Shown here: in pieces, positions 63,634 to 64,000 of the stretch
Layout of the letters: every line of letters starts with the position of its first letter
Position numbering within the stretch: position 1 is the first letter of the stretch
DNA from: Flavobacterium sp. N3904
Lineage (GTDB): Bacteria > Bacteroidota > Bacteroidia > Flavobacteriales > Flavobacteriaceae
Length of the DNA: 64,000 bases
NCBI RefSeq assembly: GCF_025947305.1
Contig: NZ_CP110009.1
Coordinates: 3,947,501-4,011,500 of the forward strand
Direction of reading: 5' to 3'
Program-made: the position numbers and the translations under genes
The notes under the pieces: generated by a model
What the model was told of the DNA's origin: nothing
The model's input: the letters and a program-made list of their open reading frames with translations, nothing else
Database searches by the model: none

Positions 63634-64000
63634 CTAAAAAGTTTCACCCGCATTCAGATAAAATCCTTTAGAATGGTTTCCTACTGCATAATCTATCACA
63701 AGATTGGTGCGGGTTGCTTTGTCAATCAACACCCTTAATCCAACCCCAAAAGCTGGCTGAACATAATCGAATAGCCTAACTGAATCCATTTTATTGCTTG
63801 CGGTTGTGAAACTGGTAAAGACAGTTCCGCTAAGAGCTTGATTACACGTAATTGGAAATCTTAATTCGGCTTGAAGATAGGCCAAATTATTGCCTCTAAA
63901 TAATCCCTGCGTGTATCCTTCTCCACTCCTACTCCTTTGATCCCAACCTATAGCTGGCAAATTTAAATACGGAACATTTCCATGTGTTACAAATTGTCCG
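63634..64000 (-). CDS. BamA/TamA-type barrel protein, partial
   Basis: The reading frame stays open to the window edge, so only the C-terminal 122 or so residues are seen. They contain LNLPAIGWDQRS, GYTQGLFRGNNLAYLQAELRF, a loop-6-like position, GVGLRVLIDKATRTNLVIDYAVG and a terminal Phe. It is a paralogue of the barrel at 61624-62778. The gene starts beyond 64000. Confidence 0.8.
   Translation of the reverse strand, partial: GQFVTHGNVPYLNLPAIGWDQRSRSGEGYTQGLFRGNNLAYLQAELRFPITCNQALSGTVFTSFTTASNKMDSVRLFDYVQPAFGVGLRVLIDKATRTNLVIDYAVGNHSKGFYLNAGETF

Overview
The window is AT-rich and looks like a Flavobacterium-type (Bacteroidota) chromosome. The evidence is the gene content (bacillithiol deacetylase BshB1, a rocD-type arginine catabolic cluster with a divergent Lrp gene, a one-piece FGAM synthase, many lipoproteins and outer-membrane barrels) and several promoters of the Bacteroidota form TTTG-N20-TAnnTTTG.

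Region 1 (1 to about 19,463) is the unusual part. I read it as an integron-type gene cassette array with at least 17 cassettes and 18 attC-like sites of about 132-134 bp, nearly identical along much of the array as in Vibrio-type chromosomal integrons. Each site has an AAC-ending left core, an imperfect palindrome (mostly CGCTACAAGCA ... TGCTTGTAGCG) and a right GTT core. In almost every unit the bases after the opening GTT are the reverse complement of the bases before the AAC at the far end of the same unit. This is the signature expected of circular cassettes inserted by integron recombination, and it rules out a plain dispersed repeat. Cassette genes are mostly small and on the + strand: lipoproteins, DUF2314, DUF6624 (frameshifted), a HEPN protein, a WG-repeat protein, RDD, TPR, GNAT, and two toxin-antitoxin pairs (HigBA-like, ParDE-like). 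One alarmone-hydrolase-like HD gene lies on the - strand, and three cassettes have no gene. No integrase gene is in the window; by polarity it would lie to the left.

The distal part of the array is invaded by three 1,383-bp IS110-family copies, each inserted at the same place in the right arm of an attC site. A hairpin upstream of each transposase carries segments matching the IS ends and the attC flank, which makes it a candidate bridge RNA. One IS3-type element has also inserted and is associated with loss of a cassette boundary.

Region 2 (19,464-64,000) is mostly ordinary chromosome. It holds an operon of SRPBCC, EVE, MarR, metallo-beta-lactamase-fold and polysaccharide deacetylase genes (20.5-23.9 kb); M28 peptidases; a uroporphyrinogen-III methyltransferase; arginase and ornithine aminotransferase with a divergent Lrp regulator; a PAS histidine kinase; tRNA-His; bshB1; and isochorismate synthase with a thioesterase. 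Further right are FGAM synthase, a patatin-like lipase, an acyl-CoA ligase, a lone OLD-type ATPase/TOPRIM nuclease, and a MarR-headed beta-oxidation operon (HAD/ECH fusion, thiolase, acyl-CoA dehydrogenase) with two near-palindromic operators. The window ends with a Vat-like acetyltransferase, a DUF202 protein, a phospholipase-D-like protein and a run of envelope genes that includes two BamA-like barrels, the last cut by the window edge.
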